From contig NZ_CP151275.1 in assembly GCF_038235435.1 (NCBI RefSeq), positions 5,107,881-5,171,880 on the forward strand: a DNA stretch of 64,000 nucleotides, given 5' to 3'. Origin of the DNA: Niveibacterium sp. SC-1. GTDB lineage: Bacteria; Pseudomonadota; Gammaproteobacteria; Burkholderiales; Rhodocyclaceae. Position 1 is the stretch's first letter, and each line of letters opens with the position of its first letter. The notes below the pieces were generated by a model. That model ran no database searches and was not told the DNA's origin. It saw only the letters and a program-made list of their open reading frames with translations. Below are positions 42,201 to 51,800 of the stretch, piece after piece. A program made the translations under genes and the position numbers.

Positions 42201-44301
42201 CGCCAGTGGCGGCCTCTATTCGGCGACCATCGATCCCTGGAAGTGCTCGGGCTGTCTCGAATGCATCGAGGTCTGCGGCCCCAATGCCCTGGTCGCGCGC
42301 GAACAGGACGCCGCACTGCTGGACAACCTGCAGCGCCGCTTCGAGTTCATGAGCGCGACGCCCAACACCGCCGCGCGTTTCTATGAAGACTCCGTGGAGG
42401 CCGGCGGCGAGATCAAGCGCCTGATGCTGGACCGTGAAAACTACTACGCCACGACCGGTGGCCACGGCGGTTGCCGCGGCTGTGGCGAAGTCACCGCGAT
42501 CCGCCTGGTGACCTCCACCAACCACGCGATCGCCGAGAAGCGCCGCACGCACCACATTGCCGAACTCGAAGGCCTGATCGGCGAGCTCAATACCAAGCGT
42601 GATTCGCTCTCCGTCACCGACGGCGAGCGGCGTGAGCGCATCGGCGGCCTCATCGGCAAGCTGGAAAAGCGGCTCTACCTGTACGAGTCCGGCCCCACCG
42701 GCAACGGCCCCGCGGGCGCGGTGATCGCCAACTCCACGGGTTGCTCCAGCGTCTATGCCTCGACCTTCCCGTTCAACTGCTACACCGACCCCTGGGTCAA
42801 CAGTCTCTTCCAGGACGCGCAGCCGCTCGCCAAGGGCATCTTCGAAGGTCTTTCGGCGCAACTGGTTGACGACGTACGCGCCCTGCGCGTGGCTCGCCTC
42901 GAGCTCAAGGGTGTGTATGACCCGGTAAGGCACGAGCGCGAGCTGCGCTACCTTTCCTGGGAGCAATTCACCGCCGCGGAACGCAATCTGCTGCCGACCA
43001 TCATGACCATCGGCGGCGATGGCGCAACCTACGACATCGGCTTCGGCGCCCTCTCGCGGATTCTTGCGAGCGGCACGCCGATCAAGGTGCTGGTGCTCAA
43101 CACCGGGGCGTATTCGAACACCGGCGGGCAGGCGTCCACCGCCAGCTTCATCGGTCAGGATTCCGACCTTGCGCGCTATGGCAAGTCGCACCAGGGCAAG
43201 CATGAGGCGCGCAAGGAACTGGGCCTGATCGCTTCCTTCCATCCGAACGTGTTCGTCTGTTCGGCCAGTGCCTCGCTGCAGGGCCATTTCCTCAAGAACA
43301 CGCTGGAGTTCCTCAACTGCAGCGAGGTTCCGGCCCTGCTCGATGTCTACACCCCCTGCCAGGGCGAACACGGCATCGCCGACGCGGCAGCCAATGAGCA
43401 CAGCCGGCTCGCGGTCGAATCGCGGATGAGCCCGGTGTTCGTGCACGACCCGCGGCGCGGCAACACCCTGCGCGAGAAGTTCTCGCTCGACGGCAACCCG
43501 GATGTGGAGAAGACCTGGGCGAGCACCACGCTGCAGTACCGCGATGCCGACGGCACCGTGCAACTCATGGAGGTGGCACTCACGCCGGCCGTCTTCGCCT
43601 ACGGCGAGAACCGCTTCAAGAAGCAGTTCCAGAAACTCAAGGAGACGCAGGAGGCCAAGGCCGTGCCGGTCGATCAGTACATCGACCTGCCCGAAGCTGC
43701 GCGCAAGGGCAAGGTGCCCTTCATCCATGCCGTCGACGAGAGCCAGAAACTGGTCAAGCTCAGCGTGGCCGAACCGGTGGTCGAGCTGGTCGAGGAGCGC
43801 CGCCGCTACTGGCAGATGCTGCAGTACCTCTCCGGTCAGGACATTGCCCGCCTGGAAGCCAACCACAAGACCATGCTCGATGGCCTGATGGCGCAGTACA
43901 AGGACTCGGTGCAACAGCGCGAGACCTCGCTCGACGACATCGCCCGTGCGATGTCCGAACTGGCGGCCTCTAGCAAGGCGCAACCGGGCGCAGCACACGT
44001 GATCCCGATCGTGCCGGTGGCGGGCAAGCCTGCAAGCGCACCGGCGGCCAGCGCGGTGGCGGTGGCTGAGGCCATCGTGACCCTGGATCCGGCCGACCAG
44101 GCGAAGTGCACCAACTGCAAGACCTGCTACCAGGACATGCCCGAGCTCTTCGAGAAGACCCGCGTGGTCATCGACGGCGCGGCGCTTGAAGTGGCGCGCC
44201 TGATTCCCGGTGCGCTCGAAAAGGTGCAGGTCACCGACGACTTGCGGACACGCATCAAGCGGGTCGCCGCCAACTGCGACGCGGAGATCATCCACCAATG
44301 A
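39298..44301 (+). CDS. Giant pyruvate:ferredoxin oxidoreductase-like protein with C-terminal ferredoxin
   Basis: The product has 1667 residues from ATG 39298 (MSTTTMSTNFKYPG), against ~1170-1200 for NifJ. Domains in order: alpha/TPP-pyrimidine region (GVIGYPITPSTEIAE), a ~100-residue helical insert near 220-330, and the gamma domain (FHSVGGYGTIASGKLL). Two [4Fe-4S] sites follow, with CTGCMECTLVCP (from C853) and CSGCLECIEVCG (from C983). The beta/TPP domain has GCRGCGE, IGGDGATYDIGFGALSRIL (D1241) and LNTGAYSNTGGQ. The C-terminal single-cluster ferredoxin is CTNCKTCYQDMPELF (from C1604). It oxidises a 2-oxoacid, most likely pyruvate, to acyl-CoA, CO2 and reduced ferredoxin. It overlaps the next gene by 4 bp. 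Confidence 0.9.
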   Translation: MSTTTMSTNFKYPGTPNVIHGNGAVAYVMSQVCGGVIGYPITPSTEIAELFEAARAEGGVNVWGKHPFFFEPEGEHSAQSGALGAALTGGQFISNASSSQGILYALESHFVTVGKKVGGFVLQVAARVVSKHSLNVMAGHDDIYALLSSGYTILFGSNPQEAADLAAISYRAASLSLIPVANSMDGFSTSHMLSEALLPEPELLREYLGDPAGRIKAPTLAQELLYGAKGRVVQLKQYLTQKQTDFEPEQLEKLRAWLDRNADAIERDNAGAQIAETLGWLPEQLHGPWRRQWLNAFERGTRQLVPALVDVHNPGLTGAVQNQPDFQAGAADHRTHFAAAVPGLVRQAMDEYYALTGRRYQPVQTFMCEDAETVMVGLGSVCDDVEAVVTHLRTQGQKVGLVAIKQLQPFPEADFVAAVAGKKAIMVLERSEQTALTGMVTHALFKARENADEVRHAGIPAISAMPRLTTAIFGLGGHDLQPRHLIAAFKHMQEGKSAPLIYLGSQFFAKNPTPYMAELQARMRLAYPETELMALETGTNPKLLPESAFRIRFHSVGGYGTIASGKLLTDILAGVLDLHSKAAPKYGSEKSGAPTNYYITLSPEPIKITNADLEDVEIIISPDHKVFQHTSPLRGLAEGGTFIMQSNLAPEAVWAELPPQARKTIRERKIKFYIIDAFAVAKRHAPSPALETRMMGIAFIGAVAGHVDRVLAGTTREVILDKIRQQIGKKFGGKGGAVVDSNMSVIHDGIEAVHKVDYEQPEFAAIDAKPAPIMLRNASLSAGMCHTAGSSGHRGLFDREYYEEMIARPFREGTISEAPVMPGTGLFMPAGSAAAKDKGLFRRTVPEFNADLCTGCMECTLVCPDAAIPNSVHQIPELLLTAISRLDIPPTQREAMRVQVYPMVDAIREVYRQSKGPRAFHEVAGEAAGKLGLRDATLQRNFVALAKELDGFPVARTRPFFDAVEKSGASGGLYSATIDPWKCSGCLECIEVCGPNALVAREQDAALLDNLQRRFEFMSATPNTAARFYEDSVEAGGEIKRLMLDRENYYATTGGHGGCRGCGEVTAIRLVTSTNHAIAEKRRTHHIAELEGLIGELNTKRDSLSVTDGERRERIGGLIGKLEKRLYLYESGPTGNGPAGAVIANSTGCSSVYASTFPFNCYTDPWVNSLFQDAQPLAKGIFEGLSAQLVDDVRALRVARLELKGVYDPVRHERELRYLSWEQFTAAERNLLPTIMTIGGDGATYDIGFGALSRILASGTPIKVLVLNTGAYSNTGGQASTASFIGQDSDLARYGKSHQGKHEARKELGLIASFHPNVFVCSASASLQGHFLKNTLEFLNCSEVPALLDVYTPCQGEHGIADAAANEHSRLAVESRMSPVFVHDPRRGNTLREKFSLDGNPDVEKTWASTTLQYRDADGTVQLMEVALTPAVFAYGENRFKKQFQKLKETQEAKAVPVDQYIDLPEAARKGKVPFIHAVDESQKLVKLSVAEPVVELVEERRRYWQMLQYLSGQDIARLEANHKTMLDGLMAQYKDSVQQRETSLDDIARAMSELAASSKAQPGAAHVIPIVPVAGKPASAPAASAVAVAEAIVTLDPADQAKCTNCKTCYQDMPELFEKTRVVIDGAALEVARLIPGALEKVQVTDDLRTRIKRVAANCDAEIIHQ

Positions 44302-47129
44302 GCGAGCAGATCACCCGGCCCTCGGAAAGGGAAAACCTGCTGCACTACATGACGGCCAGCGCCTCGCTGGACGCCGCCGCGGCAGAGGTGCAGGCACTGG
44401 GGAAGACCGAAGTCGTGGGCGCCTTCCATCGCCAGATGGACCTCCTGCAACGGCGGCTCCTGGCCGATCCGCGCGCCTTCCGCGAGATGTTCATCAGCGA
44501 CGGCTCCAACGCGATCGTGTGGGAGTTCCAGCAGGAAGAACTCGGCGCCGACTTCACGCACAAGCTGTGGGACCTCATGCTGCGCAACGACGACGCGGCG
44601 CAGATGCTGATGCGCTTCGTCTGGGACGTGCCGCTCAAGCTCAAGCGCAAGTTCGTGCGCGCGATCGACCAGCATCTGTCGGGGCGCTACCCGATGTTCA
44701 AGGGCCTCTCGGAAGGCTGGCCGGCGGAGAACCACATCCCGCCCTACGTGCGCGGCGCGGACGAACGCGCGGAAGACTTCGAGCTCGTCAGCACGGGTTA
44801 CCTCGGCTACATGGCCGTGGGCTACACCGCGCGTGAGGTCGAGATGTTCGTCTGGCTCGAAGCCCTGCGCGACAAGCAGTGCGAGGACGCACCCTGCGAG
44901 CTCGGTGCCTGCGAGGAAGGCTTCACCGAGCGCACCAAGGGCGGCTGCCCGGTCAAGATCCATATCCCGCAGATGATCCGGCTGCTCGGCGAGGGCCGCT
45001 TCCGCGAGGCGATGGAGATCATCGAGACCTGCAACCCGCTGCCCAATGTCACCGGCCGCGTATGCCCGCAGGAGCTGCAGTGCCAGGGCGTGTGTACCCA
45101 CAACAAGGTGCCGATCGAGATCGGGCAACTGGAGTGGTACCTGCCGCAGCGCGCCAAGCTCGTCGATCCGGACAATGCGAAGACCCGTTTCGCCGGCTTC
45201 CCCGATCCGTGGGAGACCGCGACCAAGCCGCCCGTCGCGATCGTCGGTTCCGGCCCCTCGGGCCTCATCAACGCCTACCTGCTTGCGGCCGAGGGCTATC
45301 CGGTCACGGTCTTCGAGGCCTTCCACGAACTCGGTGGCGTGCTGCGCTATGGCATCCCCGAGTTCCGCCTGCCCAACGAGTTGATCGACGACGTGGTGGA
45401 GAAGATCCGTCTCCTCGGCGGCAAGTTCGTCACCAACTTCATCGTCGGCAAGACGGCGACCCTGGACGACCTCAAGCAGGCGGGCTTCTCGAAGATCTTC
45501 GTCGGTTCCGGTGCGGGCTTGCCGCGCTTCATGAATGTGCCGGGCGAACACCTGGTCAACATCATGTCGGCCAACGAGTTCCTCACCCGGGTGAACCTCA
45601 TGCAGGGCCACAAGGGTTTCGAGACACCGCTGCCGCAGGTGAAGGGCAGGCGCATCGTCGTCATCGGCGGCGGCAACACCGCCATGGATGCGGCGCGCAC
45701 GGCCCGCCGGCTGGGCGGCCAGGTCACCATCGTCTATCGCCGCACCCAGGCCGAGATGCCGGCGCGCGTGGAAGAACTGCACCACGCGCTGGAGGAAGGC
45801 ATCGCGCTCAAGCCGCTGCGCTCGCCCTGCGAGTTCATCGGCGACGACAAGACGCACTTCGTGCGCCAGGCCGTGCTGGACGTGATCGAGCTGGGCCAGC
45901 CGGACGCCTCCGGGCGCCGCAGCCCGGTCGTCACCGGCAGGAAGGAGCCGATGGATGTGGACCTGGTGATCATGGCGCTGGGCAACTCGCCGAACCCGAT
46001 CATCAAGGACTCCGACCCCAACCTGCGCACCACCAAGTGGGGCACCATCGACCTGCCCAAGGGCTCGCAGCAGACCTCGATCGCCGGCGTGTACTCGGGC
46101 GGCGACGCCTCGCGTGGCGGCTCCACCGCGATCAACGCGGCGGGCGACGGTCAGGCGGCGGCGCGCGAGATCGCGCGCCTGGGCATCGACATCGCGCCCG
46201 ATGCCGTACGTGACATGGTCGCCCGTGCCGCGCTGTACACGCAGATGGGCGCGGAGCCGCAGACCATCCTGGAGAAGATCGAACTCGCCGGCGGCATCGT
46301 CGAGTTCATCGTGCATTCGCCCCTGGTCGCGAAAGCGGCGCAGGCCGGCCAGTTCGTGCGCGTGCTGCCCTGGCTGGGCGGCGAGCTGATCCCGCTCACG
46401 CTGGCCGACTGGGACGCGGGGGCCGGCACCATCTGCCTTGTGGTCCAGGGCGTGGGCGCGAGCTCCATCGCGATGAACCAGATGAAGGTCGGCGACGCCT
46501 TCGCCGGCATCGCCGGGCCGCTGGGCTTGCCGAGCGCGCTGCACCAGTACGAGGCCGACAAGACGGTAGTCTTCACCGCGGGCGGCGTCGGCCTGCCGCC
46601 GGTGTATCCGATCATGCGCGAGCATCTGCGTCTGGGTAACCACGTGGCCCTGATCTCCGGATTCCGCAACGCGGAGCTGCAGTTCTGGACCGAGGCGGGC
46701 GGCCGCGTCGACAGGCTGCGCGCCGAGTTCCCCGAGTCGCTGGAGGTGATCTACACCAGCAACGACGGCAGCTTCGGCCTCAAGGGCTTCGTCACCGGCC
46801 CGCTGGAAGAGATGCTCAAGGCCAAGCGGGAGATCGCGGAGGTCGTCACCATCGGCCCGCCGCTGATGATGCGCGCCACCTGCGACCTCACCCGGCCCTA
46901 TGCCGTGAAGACCGTGGCGAGCCTGAACTCGATCATGGTCGACGCCACCGGCATGTGCGGCGCGTGCATGGTGCCGGTCAACATCGAAGGCAAGCTCGTG
47001 CGCAAGCACGCGTGCATCGACGGGCCGGAGATCGACGGCCACATCATCGACTGGGACAAGTTCCTGCCGCGTTTCAACCAGTTCAAACCGCAGGAAAAGG
47101 AGGCGATGGAAAAGCGCGGTCTCGCCTGA
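44298..47129 (+). CDS. NfnB-NfnA/SudAB-like fusion flavoprotein (ferredoxin:NAD(P) oxidoreductase)
   Basis: The product has 943 residues. The first ~195 residues form a domain I do not recognise. Next is a GltD-like iron-sulfur domain (CPVKIHIPQMIRLL, CNPLPNVTGRVCPQ, CQGVCTHNKVP), FAD-binding AIVGSGPSGLINAYLLAAEG and NAD(P)-binding VVIGGGNTAMDAARTARRLG. The last ~280 residues are ferredoxin-NADP reductase-like, ending in the [2Fe-2S] motif ATGMCGACMVPVN...C. This is the NfnB plus NfnA (or SudA plus SudB) set in one chain. It most likely moves electrons from the upstream PFOR ferredoxin to NAD(P). The ATGA overlap couples translation of the two. Confidence 0.88.
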   Translation: MSEQITRPSERENLLHYMTASASLDAAAAEVQALGKTEVVGAFHRQMDLLQRRLLADPRAFREMFISDGSNAIVWEFQQEELGADFTHKLWDLMLRNDDAAQMLMRFVWDVPLKLKRKFVRAIDQHLSGRYPMFKGLSEGWPAENHIPPYVRGADERAEDFELVSTGYLGYMAVGYTAREVEMFVWLEALRDKQCEDAPCELGACEEGFTERTKGGCPVKIHIPQMIRLLGEGRFREAMEIIETCNPLPNVTGRVCPQELQCQGVCTHNKVPIEIGQLEWYLPQRAKLVDPDNAKTRFAGFPDPWETATKPPVAIVGSGPSGLINAYLLAAEGYPVTVFEAFHELGGVLRYGIPEFRLPNELIDDVVEKIRLLGGKFVTNFIVGKTATLDDLKQAGFSKIFVGSGAGLPRFMNVPGEHLVNIMSANEFLTRVNLMQGHKGFETPLPQVKGRRIVVIGGGNTAMDAARTARRLGGQVTIVYRRTQAEMPARVEELHHALEEGIALKPLRSPCEFIGDDKTHFVRQAVLDVIELGQPDASGRRSPVVTGRKEPMDVDLVIMALGNSPNPIIKDSDPNLRTTKWGTIDLPKGSQQTSIAGVYSGGDASRGGSTAINAAGDGQAAAREIARLGIDIAPDAVRDMVARAALYTQMGAEPQTILEKIELAGGIVEFIVHSPLVAKAAQAGQFVRVLPWLGGELIPLTLADWDAGAGTICLVVQGVGASSIAMNQMKVGDAFAGIAGPLGLPSALHQYEADKTVVFTAGGVGLPPVYPIMREHLRLGNHVALISGFRNAELQFWTEAGGRVDRLRAEFPESLEVIYTSNDGSFGLKGFVTGPLEEMLKAKREIAEVVTIGPPLMMRATCDLTRPYAVKTVASLNSIMVDATGMCGACMVPVNIEGKLVRKHACIDGPEIDGHIIDWDKFLPRFNQFKPQEKEAMEKRGLA

Positions 47130-47151
47130 CTCCCTGCGCATGGCGGCGACG

Positions 47152-47177
47152 CGGGACGGCCCCGGCCGTCCCGTTTT
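47152..47177 (+). terminator. Terminator after the PFOR/Nfn operon
   Basis: CGGGACGGCC pairs perfectly with GGCCGTCCCG around a 2-nt centre and runs into TTTT (47174-47177), 22 bp after the stop codon. This looks like a rho-independent terminator with a short T-tract. Confidence 0.75.
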
Positions 47178-47223
47178 CATTGGGACCCGGAGCGAGCAAA
47201 GGCTGCCCGCGGTCTTCCCGGTT

Positions 47224-47248
47224 CCCGAGCGACCGTCGGTCGCTCGGG
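47224..47248. repeat. Perfect 11-bp inverted repeat
   Basis: CCCGAGCGACC and GGTCGCTCGGG surround a 3-nt centre, between the Nfn terminator and the unknown lipoprotein gene. There is no T-run, so it is either an operator for the next gene or a second, weak transcription barrier. Confidence 0.5.
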
Positions 47249-47424
47249 CGCGGACGGCCCGCGGGGTATCTGGCGCGCGCCAGAACGCCGCGTCACAATG
47301 GCGTCACAAACAAACCGGCTGCAGCAGTTCGTCTCAGGTGACGTCATCTCTGTAGGGCAGTAGGCACGATGCCGATCCACGCGTGATGCGAGCGCTCGCC
47401 GCATAAGGCAAGGGAGACTGCATC

Positions 47425-48897
47425 GTGGGTGTTGGCGCTTCAGGCTGGGCGGGTAGGTGTCGTGCGCGGTGGAATGGGAGGTGGAGCGGGCGGGGATTGG
47501 CGACCCTGCTTTGTCTGGGACTGGCGGCCTGCGCCAATCTGCTGGATCGGTCCTCGCCGGAACAGGAGCAGATCCGGGCGCTGGAGACGCAGGTGCAGTT
47601 GCGCGTGATGCGCTATGCCGACGGCTATATGGACGCCGTCTCGCGCGTCGTGACGCGGGTCGCGTCGGAGGCCACGAACTCCAGCCTGCGCCTGCGCCTG
47701 GTGGATTTCCAGATCAAGCAATCCACCGCGGCGGTACAGATTGCGGCCGGACCCAACCCGCGGATCAACGCGGTGGACATGGTGGTGCTGGCGGCGCTGA
47801 CGCGCGCCACCGTGACGAGCAACCTGCCGCCCGTTATCGGCGCCGAGAAGGCCCAGCCGGTGATCGACACCTTCTCCCGCATGGAGGTAGGGGCCTGGTC
47901 CCTGGTGGATTTCCTCACCCCGGCGCAGAAGGCGGACCTCAAGCGGCGGCTGGATGGCTGGGCGCCGGATGCGTCCTCGCTCGACAGCGTGGCCTTCAAC
48001 CGCCTCACGGACTTCGCCCGGGCCTCCGGCCTGCCTGGCGACGATCCGGATGCCAAGAACAGCATCCTCGCGCTGATCGGGGCGGATCCGCTCTCCGGCC
48101 TCAACCCGGCCCTGCAGGAGGTGCAGCGCAGCCGGGTCCTGGCCGAGCGGGCGATCTACTACGCCCAGCGCACGCCCATGCTCTTCGACCTGCAGACCCG
48201 CGCAATCACGGCGGCGATTGCCGACATGCCGGAAGCCCGCACCATGGTGGCGACCTCCAGCCGCGTGGGCGAGTCGGCGGCCTTGCTGGCCGAAACCGCG
48301 GCGCGTATTCCGGATCGCTTCAGCGCCGAGCGCGAGGCCACCATCCGCCAGCTGCTCAAGGCGATAGACGAGCAGCAGGGCACCATGCGCGGCCTGCTCG
48401 GCGATGTGAAGGCCAGCCTGGATGCCGGCCGTGGCGCCACCGATTCGGTGCAGGGCGTGCTGGAGCGCGTCGATTCGCTGATGCAGCGCCTCAAGGTCGG
48501 TCAGCCTCCGCCGCCCGGCAGCGTGCCCGGCCGGCCCTTCGATGTCACCGAATACACCCGCACGGCCGAAGCCTTCGGCGAGAGCACGCGCGAGCTCTCC
48601 AATCTCATCACCCTGCTCGACAGCAACGCGCCGGCTGCGGCCCGCCTGGGCGAAGCGGTGCGCGGCCAGGCGGAACAATTGATCGACCACCTGTTCAGGC
48701 GTCTGCTCGAAGGCATGGCGGTGATGTTCGGCGGGGTCTTGCTGCTCGTGCTGATTTCGCGGCTCGTCGGTTTTTATCTCGGCAAGCGTTGGGCGAAGCG
48801 GCAGGCGCGGGACGACGATCCGGGCGAGTCCGGACCGGATCTCAATGAAAGTCCCGACTCGTCGTCTGCAGTGACCCTATCCAGGGCGACAGGTTGA
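47425..48897 (+). CDS. Unknown lipoprotein with C-terminal membrane anchor
   Basis: The product has 490 residues from GTG 47425, with AAGGGAGA ~10 nt upstream. The signal peptide ends in the lipobox LGLAAC (C36). The ~380-residue middle is alpha-helical, with coiled-coil-like stretches (ALLAETAARI, QGVLERVDSLMQRL). One transmembrane helix near 430-455 (VMFGGVLLLVLISRLVGFYL) is followed by a basic, then acidic, tail. I do not recognise the family. A lipid anchor plus a C-terminal helix suggests a periplasm-spanning tether. Its 3' end overlaps dnaE2 (opposite strand) by 56 bp. Confidence 0.7.
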   Translation: MGVGASGWAGRCRARWNGRWSGRGLATLLCLGLAACANLLDRSSPEQEQIRALETQVQLRVMRYADGYMDAVSRVVTRVASEATNSSLRLRLVDFQIKQSTAAVQIAAGPNPRINAVDMVVLAALTRATVTSNLPPVIGAEKAQPVIDTFSRMEVGAWSLVDFLTPAQKADLKRRLDGWAPDASSLDSVAFNRLTDFARASGLPGDDPDAKNSILALIGADPLSGLNPALQEVQRSRVLAERAIYYAQRTPMLFDLQTRAITAAIADMPEARTMVATSSRVGESAALLAETAARIPDRFSAEREATIRQLLKAIDEQQGTMRGLLGDVKASLDAGRGATDSVQGVLERVDSLMQRLKVGQPPPPGSVPGRPFDVTEYTRTAEAFGESTRELSNLITLLDSNAPAAARLGEAVRGQAEQLIDHLFRRLLEGMAVMFGGVLLLVLISRLVGFYLGKRWAKRQARDDDPGESGPDLNESPDSSSAVTLSRATG

Positions 48898-51800
48898 GCA
48901 GGCGCTTGGCGATCACCAGCATCACGCCGTCCTCCTGCACCTGCAGCAGGCCATAGACGCCCATGAACTGGGCGCTCAGCAGTTCGCGGCGCTGGCGCTC
49001 GGCGAGCCAGGGATGGACGATCACATTGACCACCCCGGTTTCGTCTTCGAGGGTGACGAAGACACTCTTGGCGGAGCCGGGCTTCTGGCGGCAGGTCACC
49101 AGGCCCGCGGTGCGCGCCGGCGCCCGGTCCAGCGCGCCGTGCAGTTCGCGTGCGGTGACGAAGCGGTGCGCGGCGAGGCGCGGGCGCAGCAGCGCGAGCG
49201 GATGGCGACGCAGGGAGAGGCCGAGGTTGGCATAGTCGGCGAGGATGCTCTGGCCTTCCGTGGGCGGCGCGAAGTGCAGGGCTTCCTCCGGCGCCGGCGC
49301 GGCGTCGAAGAGATCGCCCTGGATCTGCAGGCCGCTCACCTGCCAGGCCGCCTGGCGACGGTGGCCGGAGAGCGGCTGTAGCGCATCGGCGGCGACCAGG
49401 CAGTTGAGCTCGCGGGCATTCAAGTGCGCCCGCACGGCCAGGTCCTGTTCGTCGCGGAAGGGCTGTTCGCCGCGCGCGAACACGATGCGCTGCGCGGCGG
49501 CCTCATTGAAGCCCTGGATCTCGCGCAGGCCCAGGCGCACCGCCGGTTTCCCGCTGCGACGGCAATCGAGCACGTTCTCCCAGCGGCTGTGCTGCACATC
49601 GGCGGGCAAGACCTCGACGCCGTGACTGCGCGCGTCCTGCACCAGTTGCGCCGGCTGGTAGAAGCCCATGGGCTGGCTGTTGAGGAGCGCGCAGAGAAAG
49701 GCGGCCGGCTCATGGCATTTGAGCCAGGCGGACACATAGGCGAGCAGCGCGAAGCTCGCCGCATGGGACTCCGGAAAACCGTATTCGCCGAAGCCTTCGA
49801 TCTGGCGACAGAGGTCCTCGGCGAATTCGGCGAGGCCGCGCCTCTTCATGCCGGCGCGCAGCTTGTCCTTGAAGCGTTCCAGGTGACCCTTCTTCTTCCA
49901 GGACGCCATGGCGCGGCGCAGCTCGTCGGCCTCGCCGGGGGTGAAGTCGGCGGCGACCACCGCGAGCTGCATCACCTGTTCCTGGAAGATCGGCACGCCG
50001 AAGGTGCGCTCCAGCACCGCGTCCACCTCCGGGCTGATCTTGCGCAGCGCCTTGCCCGCCTTGTGGCCGGCGAGGAAGGGATGGACCATGCCGCCCTGGA
50101 TCGGGCCCGGCCGCACGATCGCCACCTGCACCACCAGGTCGTAGTACTTGCGTGGCTTGAGCCGCGGCAGCATGGACATCTGCGCGCGCGACTCGATCTG
50201 GAACACGCCCACGGTGTCGGCCTTGCAGATCATGTCGAAGGTGAGGCTGTCCTTGGGCGGCACTTCGGCCATAGTGAAGGTGCGGCCGCGCAGGATGGAG
50301 ACCCAGTTGAGTGCGCGGCGGATCACCGTGAGCATGCCCAGCGCGAGCACATCCACCTTGAGCAGGCCCAGCGATTCGAGATCGTCCTTGTCCCACTGGA
50401 TCACCGAGCGGTCCGCCATCGCGGCGTTCTCGATCGGCACCAGGCGCGCCAGCGGCCCGCGCGAGATGACGAAGCCACCCACATGCTGGGAGAGATGGCG
50501 CGGCGCTTCGCACAAGGCGTCGGTGAGTGCCAGCCACTTCTGCACCCGCGGGCTGTCGAGGGAGAAGCCGATCTCGCGCAGGCGATCGGGCAATTCGCTG
50601 GGCTGGTCCCACCAGGCGAGCGATTGCGAGAGCGCGCTGATCTGCGCCTCGCCGAAACCCAGCGCGGCGCCTACGTCGCGCAACGCGCTCTTCCTGCGGT
50701 AGCGGATCACCGTCGCGGCAAGGGCGGCACGCTCGCGACCGTACTTGGCGTAGATGTGCTGGATGACTTCCTCGCGCCGCTCGTGCTCGAAGTCCACATC
50801 GATGTCCGGCGGCTCGTCGCGCTCGCGCGAGATGAAGCGCTCGAAGAGCAGGTGCGCGCGCATCGGGTCCACCTCGGTAATGCCCAGGGCGTAGCACACG
50901 GTGGAGTTGGCGGCCGAGCCGCGCCCCTGGCAGAGGATGCGCTCGCCACGCGCGAACTTCACGATGTCATAGACCGTGAGGAAGAAGGCCTCGTAGCGCT
51001 TCTCCGCGATCAGCGCGAGTTCCTTCTCGACGCCCTCGCGCACCTTCTGCGGAACGCCATCGGGATAACGCTGGAGCAGGCCGGTTTCCGTCTCCTGGCG
51101 CAGGTAGCTCGCGGGCGTGTGGCCGGGTGGCACGATCTCGTCGGGGTACTCGTAGCCGAGCACGCCCAGGTCGAAGCCGCAGCGTTCGGCGACACGTACC
51201 GTTTCCGCCAGCAGTTCCGGCGGATAGAGGCGGGCGAGACGCAGGCGCTTGCGCAGGTGGCGTTCGCCATTCGGATAGAGCGCGGCACCGGCCTCGAACA
51301 CGGTGGTGCGCAGACGGATGGCGGTGACGGTGTCCTGCAAGGCACGGCGGGAACGCACATGCATATGCACGTCGCCCGCGGCGACCAGGGGCAGTGCGCA
51401 GGCCTGGCCCAGCGCCTCCAGTGCGGCGAGACGGGCTTCGTCGTCGGGGCCGCAGAAGAGTTCCGCGCCTATCCACAGGCGCTCACCCAGACGCGCCTTG
51501 AGCCACTGGCCCTCGGCGGCCTGCGTGCGCGCATCGGCGTCGTCGCGGATCTCGCCCGGCAGCCAGAGGACGAGGCAGTCGGGCAAGACTTCGGCCGGTG
51601 GCAGCGAGCCGAGGTCGCCGCGGGTGAGCCGGTATTCGCCTTTCTCCGCGCGGCGCCGGGCGAGGCTGATGAGCGCGGAGAGATTGCCGTAGCCCTGGCG
51701 GTTCTGCGCCAGTGCCACCAGCCTGAGCCCGCATTCGAGCCGGAACTCGCTGCCCACGATCAACCGGGGCATGGGGCCGGGTTCATCGAAGGTCCCGCTC

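Noticed and set aside
39211..44298. Open frame of 1695 codons antisense to the PFOR gene (and a 1017-codon one antisense to the Nfn-like gene, 44127-47180)
   Set aside because: These mirror the codon bias of high-GC genes on the opposite strand; the sense proteins carry clear catalytic motifs and the antisense products show no recognisable domains.
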